A stretch of 8,013 bases of DNA, taken from contig JASMTO010000247.1 of assembly GCA_041694215.1 (NCBI GenBank), forward strand, positions 1-8,013, read 5' to 3'. The position numbers and the translations under genes were made by a program. Of this stretch, positions 1-7,396 are shown in pieces (positions within the stretch are counted from its first letter, which is position 1; every line of letters starts with the position of its first letter). This DNA is from Flexistipes sp041694215 (GTDB lineage Bacteria > Chrysiogenota > Deferribacteres > Deferribacterales > Flexistipitaceae). Below the pieces are notes generated by a model, which had not been told where the DNA came from, made no database searches, and saw nothing but the letters and a program-made list of their open reading frames with translations.

Positions 1-66
1 AATATTTTCCAATGTAATTTGTGCTCATTATCGCAGCCAAAACTTGACCTTTATGTAAATTTTTGA

Positions 67-76
67 GGTGATGTCA
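67..76 (+). promoter_or_regulatory. Conserved decamer upstream of the lutC -35 box
   Basis: The sequence GGTGATGTCA ends 13 nt before the TTGAC -35 box of the lutC promoter. The identical ten bases occur on the minus strand at 7532-7523, ending 12 nt before the -35 box of the glcD promoter. The core TGATGTCA has TGA/TCA dyad symmetry. Its position just upstream of the -35 fits an activator site, but I do not recognise the binding protein. Identity and placement are seen; the function is inferred. Confidence 0.5.
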
Positions 77-89
77 GGTGGAAAAATGG

Positions 90-118
90 TTGACTTATAC
101 AGCTATTACCATTAAATT
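90..118 (+). promoter_or_regulatory. Probable sigma70-type promoter of lutCB
   Basis: A -35 box TTGACT lies at 90-95. After a 17-nt spacer a weak -10 candidate TAAATT is at 113-118 (TTAAAT at 112-117 is the 16-nt alternative); each matches TATAAT at four of six bases. Transcription would start near 124-126, inside the palindromic operator, leaving a 5' UTR of only about 20 nt before the ATG at 145. The weak -10 is offset by the near-consensus -35 and by the parallel arrangement at the glcD promoter. Confidence 0.55.
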
Positions 119-129
119 GGTATTACCAA
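107..129 (+). promoter_or_regulatory. GntR/FadR-type operator of lutCB
   Basis: A perfect palindrome, TTGGT-ATT-ACCAA, occupies 117-129. A further half-site TACCA at 107-111 forms a second inverted pair with TGGTA at 118-122. The element overlaps the predicted -10 and transcription start, as expected of a repressor site. TTGGTnnnACCAA is the type of site known for the FadR subfamily of GntR regulators, including PdhR, LldR and LutR, which control pyruvate and lactate metabolism. A near copy lies at 7461-7484 before glcD. No regulator gene is in the window. The palindrome is seen; regulator class is inferred from family knowledge. Confidence 0.7.
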
Positions 130-144
130 AAAGTGGAGTTTTTT

Positions 145-618
145 ATGTCCGATACAATACTTGATCAGTTTATTCAAAATTCCGAAGCGGTGGGTAATCA
201 TAACGTTTGTTTATCAAAAAATGAGTTATTAGATAATCTGAAAGATATTCCTTTTGTTCATATACCATCATTTGAACAGTATAATCAATGTGAAATAGAT
301 AAAAATGGTATTCATGCAGCTTGTATTGAAGCTGATTGGGGGGTGGCAGATACAGGGAGTGTCGTAATTGACAGTAGCAGTGAAGAAATCAGGCTTGCTT
401 CTTCGTTAGCTGAGCATTTACAGGTGGTTGTTTTGAAAAGTAAGATTGTAAAAACAATCTTTGATTTAAACGAGTATATGAAGGAGCATACTGCAAAAGG
501 AAATGCCTATATTGCTTTTATCACAGGAGCAAGCAGGACGGCAGATATAGAACGCGTATTAACAGTCGGCGTCCATGGACCTGTAAAAATGACTGTTTTT
601 ATTATTAATGACTTATAG
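145..618 (+). CDS. lutC: LutC/LldG-type lactate utilization protein (LUD domain), compact form
   Basis: This 157-residue LUD-domain protein is the small subunit of the LutABC/LldEFG L-lactate dehydrogenase, which oxidises L-lactate to pyruvate without NAD. Family marks are the ADTGSVVIDS strand-turn (about residues 69-78), a following RLASSLAEHLQVVVLKS segment, and the C-terminal ITGASRTADIERVLTVGVHG motif (about 126-145). I chose ATG 145 over the in-frame GTG at 133 because GGAG at 135-138 is a Shine-Dalgarno 6 nt before ATG 145 and would lie inside the coding region if the GTG were used. An in-frame stop at 91-93 rules out a longer N-terminus. Typical LutC proteins are about 190-240 residues, so the N-terminal part is short here. 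The gene is followed 8 nt later by the lutB fusion, whose ribosome site overlaps this stop codon, so the two are very probably cotranscribed and translationally coupled. The isolated assignment is secure at family level; substrate rests on context. Confidence 0.88.
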   Translation: MSDTILDQFIQNSEAVGNHNVCLSKNELLDNLKDIPFVHIPSFEQYNQCEIDKNGIHAACIEADWGVADTGSVVIDSSSEEIRLASSLAEHLQVVVLKSKIVKTIFDLNEYMKEHTAKGNAYIAFITGASRTADIERVLTVGVHGPVKMTVFIINDL

Positions 619-626
619 GTGATATT

Positions 627-2762
627 ATGAATTCGTTGAAAGATAAGATTAATAGCAAGCTTAACGATAAAATCCTCTACGAAAACCTGAAAAACTTTGC
701 TTCTTCTTACAAATTATCCCGTTCTGAAGCTTTAAGCGGGTTGGATTTTGAGAGTCTCAGGGTAAATTTAAACAAAAAACGGAGTTATTCCCCAGATTAT
801 CTGGAAACACTTTTTCAGCGCTTTAAAAATAATGCTGAGAAAGCTGGTGCAAATGTTTATCAGGCAAAAACTGGCATGGATGCATGCAAATACATAGCAG
901 ATGTTTGCAAGGGGCAAAAATCCGAATACATTGTAAAGTCAAAATCTATGACATCCGAAGAGATCCGTTTAAATGACTATTTGGAGAAAGAAAACCTTAA
1001 GCCAATAGAAACGGATTTGGGAGAATGGATACTTCAGATTGCAGGGGAACACCCTTCCCATATGGTAATGCCTGCAATCCATAAATCCCGAAAGCAGGTG
1101 GCTGAGATTTTCAGCAAATTCACTGGGAGAGAGATTGACAAAGATAATATTGATGAGATGGTAAAAATTGCAAGGGAGTACCTTAGAGATTATTACTTTA
1201 AAGCAGGGGTGGGCATTACCGGGGCTAATGTGGCTGTTGCGGAAACGGGAGCAGTCGCCACCGTAACCAATGAAGGGAATGCCAGACTGACAACTACAGT
1301 ACCCCCTGTCCACATTGTTTTGCTGGGATATGAGAAGCTTGTGGAGGACTTTGATACTGCTTTTGAGATAATCAATTTACTTCCCAAAAGTGCCACAGGA
1401 CAGAATATCAGTACTTATGTCACCTGGATGAAAGGTTGCTACCCTTCTGCTAACAATCCAACAGGTACCAAAGAAGTGCATTATGTTTTTCTGGATAATG
1501 GTCGTCTTGCATTTTTTCAACATCCCGAATTCAGAGAAGCTCTTAAATGTATACGCTGTGGCAGCTGTGCAAATATATGCCCTCCATACGAAATGATCGG
1601 CGGTCATGTTTTTGGTCACATTTACCTCGGAGCAATAGGTCTTATCCTTACAGCCCTTTACCACGGGGAAGAAAAGGCTAAAGATATACTGAAACTGTGT
1701 ATAGGCTGCAAAGCATGTTCATCCATATGTCCCGCCGGTATAGATCTTCAGGGTATTATTTCTAAACTGAAAGTGATAGTTGGCAAAGAGTATGGCATCA
1801 ACCCTGTGAAAAAAACTATCTATTCCGCAGTAATTCCAAATCCCGGAGTTTTTTCAACTGCATTTAAAACTGCTTCATATATTCAAAAACCAATTGTTGC
1901 AAAAGATGGTAGACATCTAAAATCTATTCCCCTTATGCCTAAAAACAAAGATTTCAGGACACTTCCTGCAGTAGCCCCAGCTTTTTTTTCGGAAAAGTTT
2001 AAAAAACATTATGGCAAACAACAAGATTTTAAAAAGAAGGTACTATTTTATCCTGGATGTGCTGTGCAGTATTTTTATCCGGAGATGGGTGAATCACTTG
2101 TAAAAATCTTGAATAAAGCCGGCATAAAGGTGGATATACCCGATACGCCTGTGTGTTGTGGCCTACCTGCAATAGCTTCTGGGGATGGAGAAAATGGAAA
2201 AAAGACTATCCATAGAAACCTGAAACAAATGGGAAATCCTACAGATTACGATGCCTACATTGTTCTCTGCCCGAGCTGCGGCATGGCAATAAAAGAGGAG
2301 TTTCCTGAATTTACTGCAGATAATCCCGACTTATATAAGCTTTCTGTAGATATTGCACAGAAGACATTGTCGCTGGGAATGTTTCTGGAAAAAGAAAATA
2401 TCAGCGTTAACGTTAAAAATGGATCAAAAATTACATATCACACCCCCTGCCACCAAGGTAGAGGGCTGGGGTTTTCTGCTGAAAAGATGCTGAAGGAAAT
2501 ACTCGGGAGCAATTTTGTTGAGCTTGAAGACAGCGATGTATGTTGCGGTTTCGGAGGGACATATTCCATTGATTTTGCAGAAATCTCATCCGGGATACTG
2601 GATAAAAAAATAGAGCATATTATAAAAACAGGGGCAGAGATTGTGATTACAGATTGTCCCGGTTGTATTATGCAAATCGAAGGTGGGCTTTTGAAAAAAG
2701 GGATAAATAAAAAGGTTGTCCACCTTTCCACATTTATCGAAGAAAATCTTGAAATTGTTTAA
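627..2762 (+). CDS. lutB: LutB-LutA fusion: L-lactate dehydrogenase Fe-S subunit with LUD, 2x[4Fe-4S] and two CCG domains
   Basis: This 711-residue protein joins what are LutB (LldF) and LutA (LldE) in many bacteria. Residues about 60-300 form the LUD domain, with EEIRLNDYLE, GEHPSHMVMPAIHKSR and AETGAVATVTNEGNARL motifs. Two ferredoxin-type CxxCxxCxxxCP motifs follow: C308/C311/C314/C318 and C358/C361/C364/C368. Residues 470-711 hold two CCG domains: C478, C510-C511-G, C548/C551, then C608, C639-C640-G, C677/C680. These fit electron transfer from L-lactate oxidation through 4Fe-4S clusters and CCG-bound centres to a carrier not encoded here. All expected cysteines are present, and the 300-711 region aligns co-linearly with the GlcF-like protein at 4755-6008. 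ATG 627 is preceded by AGGTGA at 617-622, overlapping the lutC stop. A similar short LutC plus roughly 710-residue fusion is known from Desulfovibrio. No signal peptide or membrane segment is evident, so it is probably cytoplasmic or membrane-associated through partners. Confidence 0.9.
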   Translation: MNSLKDKINSKLNDKILYENLKNFASSYKLSRSEALSGLDFESLRVNLNKKRSYSPDYLETLFQRFKNNAEKAGANVYQAKTGMDACKYIADVCKGQKSEYIVKSKSMTSEEIRLNDYLEKENLKPIETDLGEWILQIAGEHPSHMVMPAIHKSRKQVAEIFSKFTGREIDKDNIDEMVKIAREYLRDYYFKAGVGITGANVAVAETGAVATVTNEGNARLTTTVPPVHIVLLGYEKLVEDFDTAFEIINLLPKSATGQNISTYVTWMKGCYPSANNPTGTKEVHYVFLDNGRLAFFQHPEFREALKCIRCGSCANICPPYEMIGGHVFGHIYLGAIGLILTALYHGEEKAKDILKLCIGCKACSSICPAGIDLQGIISKLKVIVGKEYGINPVKKTIYSAVIPNPGVFSTAFKTASYIQKPIVAKDGRHLKSIPLMPKNKDFRTLPAVAPAFFSEKFKKHYGKQQDFKKKVLFYPGCAVQYFYPEMGESLVKILNKAGIKVDIPDTPVCCGLPAIASGDGENGKKTIHRNLKQMGNPTDYDAYIVLCPSCGMAIKEEFPEFTADNPDLYKLSVDIAQKTLSLGMFLEKENISVNVKNGSKITYHTPCHQGRGLGFSAEKMLKEILGSNFVELEDSDVCCGFGGTYSIDFAEISSGILDKKIEHIIKTGAEIVITDCPGCIMQIEGGLLKKGINKKVVHLSTFIEENLEIV

Positions 2763-2849
2763 AGGCTAAGATTTTCGAATAATGTGTTTGCATAAAGTTA
2801 ACAGGAACGAGTGGGAACTAGGTATTTTAATTTGTAAAATATAACATAT

Positions 2850-2882
2850 GTTCCGCACTTGCACTTTCTGCAAGTGCGGAAC
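2850..2882. terminator. Bidirectional terminator-like hairpin between convergent lutB and lctP
   Basis: A perfect 14-bp inverted repeat, GTTCCGCACTTGCA at 2850-2863 and its complement at 2869-2882, encloses the 5-nt loop CTTTC. It lies 87 nt after the lutB stop and 24 nt after the lctP stop, where two convergent transcripts end. The stem is GC-rich against an AT-rich background. The following U tracts are imperfect on both strands (GTTTTTCT at about 2899-2905 on the plus strand, an A/T-rich stretch on the other), so termination strength is uncertain. The rest of 2763-2906 shows no gene. Confidence 0.8.
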
Positions 2883-2906
2883 TTCATATACAACTATGTT
2901 TTTCTA

Positions 2907-4592
2907 CTAAAATGGTAGTGGATCAAAGCCGCTATATATTAAAATTGCAAAGAATATTGCTATAACAAGTCCATAAATAAACATTGGAATTGCATTTCTT
3001 CTAATAAGCTTTCCTTCTACTCCTGAAGTTCCAACAGTAGCACAAACTGCAACCACATTATTTACACACGTCATATTCCCGATAGCACCACCGATGTTTT
3101 GGATAGCTACCATTAAAACAGGTGACATGCCAAGAATTTCTGCACTTTCGAATTGTAAAGAAGCAAAGAGAATATTAGAAACCGTGTTAGAACCTGACAT
3201 AAAAGAACCAAGTACACCTATAAATGGGGCAACAAAAACATATCCTTGTCCTGCTATCGATGCAATTCCACTAGCCATTGCTGTCATCATACTTGGAAGT
3301 TCAGCAGCATTTACACCCGAATTAAGCATTAGCTGCACCATGGCTACTCCGAAGAGAAGAGCAATTGCAGCACCAGAAATCTGTTTGAAAGAATCCTTCC
3401 ATGCGGTTTTAACCTGCTCTTTCTTCATCCCATGAATTGCATGCGTAATAAGTGCCACAAGGATAAAAGGTATTGTACCCGGTAAATATAGGTATGCTAG
3501 TTCATAATCTACACCTGTTCCCCAAATATTTGGAATTACAATCTTTTGAGATGCCAAAAAACCCTTGAGACCAAGCTCCGGAATCCGAGTGATAATAAGG
3601 ATCAAAGCGATTAGTACATAAGGAGTCCAGGCTTTAACAAGAGACATTTTTGCCTTATCAACTTCTCCTGTATCCACATTTGACTTCCAATCTTCAGCCC
3701 ACTCAGATCTGTCAGGAAACTCCCATACCGTTTTAGGCATTAGGAAGCCCTTTTTGGCAGCAACTATAACTATAGGGAGCCCTATCATTGCTCCTACAAG
3801 TGACGGCAATTCAGGCCCCAATAAAGCAGCTAAGATAATATATGGAATAATAAAAACAACCCCTGAAAAAATAGCAAAAGGAGCAACTTCAAGTGCAGGT
3901 TTGATGGAGCGCTCTTTACCGAAGAATCTAGTCAACATACATAACCCTAATAATGGAACAAAGATACCTACAACCGAGTGACCAATTGCACTCCATTGCG
4001 CCCAAGTCAATTTGAATGTTTCAATAGCTACTGCAGGATCAGTTCCTGTGGCAAGTTGAGTAATTCCTTTTTCCAAAGTATTTATAGCACCAAGAATAGG
4101 AGTACCAACGGCCCCAAAACTTACAGGTGTACTGTTAAATATCAGTGCAACCATTGCAGCTGCAAGAGGAGGAAAACCCAAACCAACCAAAAGTGGCGCA
4201 GCAATTGCAGCAGGAGTACCAAATCCGGCTGCTCCTTCAATCATGGCACTAAACATCCACGCTATAATAAGTGCTTGAATACGACGGTCTTTTGTAACAT
4301 TTGTAAATCCGTTGTTAATTGTAGCCATTGCACCCGATTTTTTTAGAGTGTTAAGAATCAAAATGGCGCCAAAGATAATAATAAGGACATCGATCGCTTT
4401 CAATGCTCCATAAACTGAAAAGCCAAATGCATGCTGGAAATCCATTTTCCACACAATCATTGCAATCACTACTGCAATTATCCATGCCACAGGTAATGCT
4501 CTTTTAGCAGGCCAATTAAAAGCAGCCATTGCTACAATAGTAAATAAAATAGGAAGAAATGCTACAAAAGCTGAACCAAGATTTGCTTCCAT
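2907..4592 (-). CDS. lctP: L-lactate permease, LctP family
   Basis: This 561-residue polytopic membrane protein of the lactate permease family (TC 2.A.14; LldP/GlcA in E. coli, about 550-560 residues) imports lactate, and often glycolate, with protons across the inner membrane. It has about a dozen hydrophobic segments, beginning at residues 7-25 and ending at 536-554. Family motifs are EGAAGFGTPAAIAAPLLVGL (119-138), FNSTPVSFGAVGTPI (152-166) and FMSGSNTVSNILFASLQ (464-480); the IQNIGGAIGNMTCVNNVVAV stretch (497-516) is also characteristic. A hydrophilic loop near 285-318 is the main cytoplasmic or periplasmic insertion. ATG 4592 has the ribosome site AAGGGGG at 4606-4600, 7 nt upstream. The gene lies 162 nt downstream of glcF in the same direction, so it may be read from the glcD promoter or have its own. 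It appears complete. Substrate stereochemistry cannot be read from sequence; both dehydrogenases nearby imply lactate. Confidence 0.93.
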   Translation of the reverse strand: MEANLGSAFVAFLPILFTIVAMAAFNWPAKRALPVAWIIAVVIAMIVWKMDFQHAFGFSVYGALKAIDVLIIIFGAILILNTLKKSGAMATINNGFTNVTKDRRIQALIIAWMFSAMIEGAAGFGTPAAIAAPLLVGLGFPPLAAAMVALIFNSTPVSFGAVGTPILGAINTLEKGITQLATGTDPAVAIETFKLTWAQWSAIGHSVVGIFVPLLGLCMLTRFFGKERSIKPALEVAPFAIFSGVVFIIPYIILAALLGPELPSLVGAMIGLPIVIVAAKKGFLMPKTVWEFPDRSEWAEDWKSNVDTGEVDKAKMSLVKAWTPYVLIALILIITRIPELGLKGFLASQKIVIPNIWGTGVDYELAYLYLPGTIPFILVALITHAIHGMKKEQVKTAWKDSFKQISGAAIALLFGVAMVQLMLNSGVNAAELPSMMTAMASGIASIAGQGYVFVAPFIGVLGSFMSGSNTVSNILFASLQFESAEILGMSPVLMVAIQNIGGAIGNMTCVNNVVAVCATVGTSGVEGKLIRRNAIPMFIYGLVIAIFFAILIYSGFDPLPF

Positions 4593-4680
4593 AATTAAAC
4601 CCCCTTAAGCATTTAGTAGATTCATTTCATTCTTATAAAAAAAGGTCTGCTCACACATACTTTACGCCAGTTTCCTTTCG

Positions 4681-4711
4681 GGGTGACAAGTGTCTGCCCG
4701 AGCTTTAGCTC
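4681..4711 (-). other. Possible structured RNA segment in the glcF-lctP gap
   Basis: The 162-nt gap 4593-4754 holds no gene. On the transcribed (minus) strand it carries two consecutive small hairpins: GAGC-TAAA-GCTC (4711-4700), then a GGG...CCC stem enclosing GAC-ACTT-GTC (within 4699-4681). About 40 nt further on is a run of seven U (4643-4637) directly after GAGCAGACC, but no stable stem immediately precedes that run, so it is not a clear terminator. I do not recognise a riboswitch. It may be an attenuator, a processing site that uncouples lctP from glcDF, or chance. Confidence 0.3.
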
Positions 4712-4754
4712 ACTGTTTAAAATTAAATTCCTAATTTGAAAAAATATTTTGTCA

Positions 4755-6008
4755 CTAATTCTCTTCAGTTTTAGTTTCAGAACCATCTGAATTGATTATC
4801 CCCTCGTAAATAATCTCAACGGGATGTAAAACATCTGCATTGCCGCCTTCACGAATTATACCATCCGTTAATTGCATAGCGCAGCCTGGACAAGGTGTGA
4901 ATAACGTTCTAACCTTTTCTTCTCGAACCTCAACCGACTTATTTTCCACAATTTTTTTTGACGAATCGTAATTCTTTAAATTAAAGGTGCCTCCAAAGCC
5001 ACAGCAGGATTGATCTTTTAGTTCGTAATAATTCCCAGAAATATCCTTAATAAAATCTTTCAGAACCGCATCTTTAGAATGGTCATAGTGACAAGGGATA
5101 TGCAGTGACGCCTTCTCTAAAGTCAGCTGCACCGGAGATAAACCGATCACTTCTTTTAAAAATATAAGGATATCCATTTCCTGTTTATCAAATGACTCGT
5201 GTGCCACCTTTTCCCCCATATCAAACAGGCCATAAGCACATGTAGGACAGCATGTGATGACATAATCAGCATCAAAACGTTTAAAAAGTCGCCTGTTTTC
5301 ATCCACCATTTTTGCGTAGAGATCCATATCCCCTAATGTCGCAGCTGGGATACCACAGCATTTATTCACATCAGGGACATAAACGGATACATCCAGTTTA
5401 TTTAACAATTTTACAATGGTTTCTCCCCAATGTTTGTACATATAATTCACTGCACATCCTGGGTAGAAAATAACGCTGAATTTTTCATTTTCTGCTTTGT
5501 GAAAACCGGCATAGTCATCACAAAAACTTTTCTTTGCAATGGAGGTAACATTCCGTGAATATAAGCCGAATAATGGCTTAAACACATCATCTTTCACCTG
5601 TTTGCTGCCAAACTTCAAACCTATATGCATAAGCGGGGATATCTTGGACAAAAGTTCCGGTTTTTCCATGACAATTTTTAAAATAAATTTACCCCAGGAA
5701 GGCAGTTTCTCAACCTTTCTCAATGCGCTTTTTGCTTTCAGAAAAATTTCATCTGTTTTAACACCGCTGGGACAATTGGCTTTACATCTACCGCACATTA
5801 TGCAGTAATCAATGTATTTTAATATACGGGAAGCATCTTCTAAATTGCCTTCATATACCGATTCTATCATTGATATCTTACCGCGGGCCACAGACTGTTC
5901 AAGAAAATCCTTTTTGTATAAGGGGCAGTAAGCCTGGCATGTACCGCATTTCATGCACGTTATAACAAGCTCTTCCAGCTCTTTGAGTTCCTTTACAAGA
6001 TCTTCCAT
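4755..6008 (-). CDS. glcF: GlcF-like Fe-S subunit of D-lactate/glycolate dehydrogenase
   Basis: This 417-residue protein is the electron-transfer partner of the neighbouring FAD subunit. Near the N-terminus are two ferredoxin motifs, C18/C21/C24/C28 and C69/C72/C75/C79. Two CCG domains follow: C185, C217-C218-G, C254/C257, then C306, C335-C336-G, C373/C376. Order and length match the GlcF family (E. coli GlcF about 407 residues). Its ATG at 6008 is 1 nt beyond the glcD stop, so the two are co-transcribed and probably translationally coupled; the site before it is weak (purine-rich AAGATGAG). Electrons taken from the FAD of GlcD would pass through these clusters to an acceptor not seen here. 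The whole protein aligns co-linearly with residues 300-711 of the LutB fusion at 627-2762. The C-terminal 12 or so residues (SDGSETKTEEN) are acidic and probably disordered. Whether the substrate is D-lactate or glycolate is undecided; the lactate permease and L-LDH nearby favour D-lactate. Confidence 0.88.
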   Translation of the reverse strand: MEDLVKELKELEELVITCMKCGTCQAYCPLYKKDFLEQSVARGKISMIESVYEGNLEDASRILKYIDYCIMCGRCKANCPSGVKTDEIFLKAKSALRKVEKLPSWGKFILKIVMEKPELLSKISPLMHIGLKFGSKQVKDDVFKPLFGLYSRNVTSIAKKSFCDDYAGFHKAENEKFSVIFYPGCAVNYMYKHWGETIVKLLNKLDVSVYVPDVNKCCGIPAATLGDMDLYAKMVDENRRLFKRFDADYVITCCPTCAYGLFDMGEKVAHESFDKQEMDILIFLKEVIGLSPVQLTLEKASLHIPCHYDHSKDAVLKDFIKDISGNYYELKDQSCCGFGGTFNLKNYDSSKKIVENKSVEVREEKVRTLFTPCPGCAMQLTDGIIREGGNADVLHPVEIIYEGIINSDGSETKTEEN

Positions 6009-6009
6009 A

Positions 6010-7383
6010 TTACAAACTCATCTTACCAGGATTCAGAATATTTCTTGCATCAACACCCTTTTTAAGATTTTTCATGAATGCTACAGTACCGCTGCCGTAT
6101 TCCATCTCAAGATATTTGGCTTTTGCTGTGCCTACACCATGTTCTCCGCTGAGTGTGCCTCCAAGATTCAGAGCGGCTGAAAATATTTCATCCACTGCCT
6201 TCTCAACGCGCAACATTTCCTCTTTATCCCTTTTATCGGTGAGTATTGTGGGATGAAGATTGCCGTCACCAGCATGACCAAAGGTACCTATAGTAATTTC
6301 ATATTTTCGGGAGATATCTAGAATTGAGGACATCATGGAAGAAATTTTACTTCTGGGAACGGTTGCATCTTCAAGAATTAGTGTCGGTTTTAATCTTGCG
6401 AGGCTGCTTAAAGCCTTCCGTCTGGCTTCCCAGATATTGTTTTTGGATTCTTCATCTTCTGCAATTTTCAGCTCTCCACCATTTTTCTCACAAATGTATT
6501 TCACCTTTTCAAACTCATCAGCCACTTGTGCATGATGACCGTCAATTTCAAGAAGCAGGAGTGCATCCGCATCAACCGGCAGACCTATTGATGTGGCTTC
6601 TTCAACTGTTTTTATGGTAAAATTATCCAGTAATTCCATAGTGGCTGGGAGTATATTTTCAGCGATTACCTGTGAGACGGTATCGCATGCTTTTAAGATA
6701 TCATTATACATAACAAGCATAGACCGGCTGCTTTCTGGTGGTGGAATAAGCTTTAGAATAAATTCTGTCATAATTCCCAAAAGGCCTTCCGATCCTACAA
6801 AAAGCCCAGGAAGATTGAACCCTGATACCTGCTTTACAGTTCTGCCTCCGCCTATAACTTTGTTCCCTTCAGCATCATAGAGTGTAAGCCCCATCAGATA
6901 ATCTTTCGTAACGCCGTACTTTAAACCCCTGAGTCCACCGGCATTTTCCGCAACATTCCCACCAATTGTTGAAATATTCATACTGCCAGGATCCGGTGGA
7001 TAGAAAAGACCTGCTTTTGCTGCTGCATTTGCAATATCTGTTGTCACAACCCCGGCTTCAACAACAGCGTAATGATCAGCTTTATTGATTTCTTTTATTT
7101 TGTTCAGCTTTGTGGTAACCAAGACACAACTGCCTTTAAAAGGTAACGTTCCGCCACTTAGGTTTGTCCCGGCTCCCCGGGTGACAACAGCTAGATTCTC
7201 TTCATTACACAATTTGATAATTTCTGGGATGCTATTCTCCCTTTCGGGGACAACCACAACTTCAGGAAATATATTACTTTTAGCAAATGCATCAAAACAA
7301 TAGTTGGATGTCTCTTCAGGGGAGGTGAAACAGTTTGTTTTTCCAACAATCTTTTGAAATTTTTTCAACACACTTTTTTCCAA
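6010..7383 (-). CDS. glcD: GlcD/D-lactate dehydrogenase-type FAD subunit
   Basis: This 457-residue flavoprotein belongs to the FAD_binding_4/FAD-oxidase_C (PCMH/VAO) family that oxidises 2-hydroxy acids such as D-lactate or glycolate. FAD-binding marks are VVTRGAGTNLSGG (66-78) and DPGSMNISTIGGNVAENAGG (131-150). The C-terminal catalytic domain has GTFGHAGDGNLHP (366-378) and LSGEHGVGTAKAKYL (411-425). It is close to the length of bacterial D-LDH/GlcD proteins (E. coli GlcD 499). The start is TTG at 7383-7381, supported by GGGAGG at 7394-7389 with 5-nt spacing; the next in-frame candidate, GTG at 7371, is 17 nt from that site. An upstream ATG at 7396 runs into a stop after three codons. It is first in an operon with glcF and possibly lctP, under the promoter and operator at 7461-7532. 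D-lactate is favoured by context, glycolate remains possible. Confidence 0.88.
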   Translation of the reverse strand: MEKSVLKKFQKIVGKTNCFTSPEETSNYCFDAFAKSNIFPEVVVVPERENSIPEIIKLCNEENLAVVTRGAGTNLSGGTLPFKGSCVLVTTKLNKIKEINKADHYAVVEAGVVTTDIANAAAKAGLFYPPDPGSMNISTIGGNVAENAGGLRGLKYGVTKDYLMGLTLYDAEGNKVIGGGRTVKQVSGFNLPGLFVGSEGLLGIMTEFILKLIPPPESSRSMLVMYNDILKACDTVSQVIAENILPATMELLDNFTIKTVEEATSIGLPVDADALLLLEIDGHHAQVADEFEKVKYICEKNGGELKIAEDEESKNNIWEARRKALSSLARLKPTLILEDATVPRSKISSMMSSILDISRKYEITIGTFGHAGDGNLHPTILTDKRDKEEMLRVEKAVDEIFSAALNLGGTLSGEHGVGTAKAKYLEMEYGSGTVAFMKNLKKGVDARNILNPGKMSL

Positions 7384-7388
7384 ATTAA

Positions 7389-7394
7389 CCTCCC
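7389..7394 (-). promoter_or_regulatory. Ribosome binding site that fixes the glcD TTG start
   Basis: On the minus strand GGGAGG (7394-7389) lies 5 nt before the TTG at 7383. It is the strongest Shine-Dalgarno sequence in this region, and it decides for a TTG start. Confidence 0.75.
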
Positions 7395-7396
7395 AT

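Noticed and set aside
1..66. End of an upstream gene or RNA at the left edge
   Set aside because: The short AT-rich stretch shows no clear coding frame, tRNA fold or terminator; nothing can be supported.
133..144. GTG at 133 as the lutC start
   Set aside because: The purine-rich GGAG at 135-138 acts as ribosome site for ATG 145 and would be coding if GTG 133 were used; no ribosome site precedes 133.
969..1664. Three minus-strand open frames inside lutB
   Set aside because: They lie opposite well-conserved LUD and ferredoxin-motif coding sequence, have no family resemblance and no ribosome sites.
2438..2731. Minus-strand open frame opposite the LutB CCG domain
   Set aside because: It is antisense to the conserved second CCG domain and shows no recognisable protein features.
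3094..4346. Plus-strand open frames opposite lctP
   Set aside because: Their sequences are antisense images of permease transmembrane segments, with no plausible protein signature.
4637..4656. Intrinsic terminator after glcF at the U7 run
   Set aside because: No stable stem ends immediately before the U run; GAGCAGACC has no complementary partner in the upstream spacer on that strand.
4655..4672. Sigma54 promoter before lctP (TGGC near the expected -24)
   Set aside because: The -12 GC dinucleotide is missing at the required spacing, so only half of the signature is present.
4593..4754. Known riboswitch (c-di-GMP, cobalamin, fluoride and similar) before lctP
   Set aside because: Strings such as GGCGTAAAG faintly recall c-di-GMP-I parts, but the order and pairing of conserved elements do not fit any class I know.
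5539..7303. Plus-strand open frames opposite glcF and glcD
   Set aside because: They overlap conserved Fe-S and FAD motifs on the other strand and overlap one another; these are shadows.
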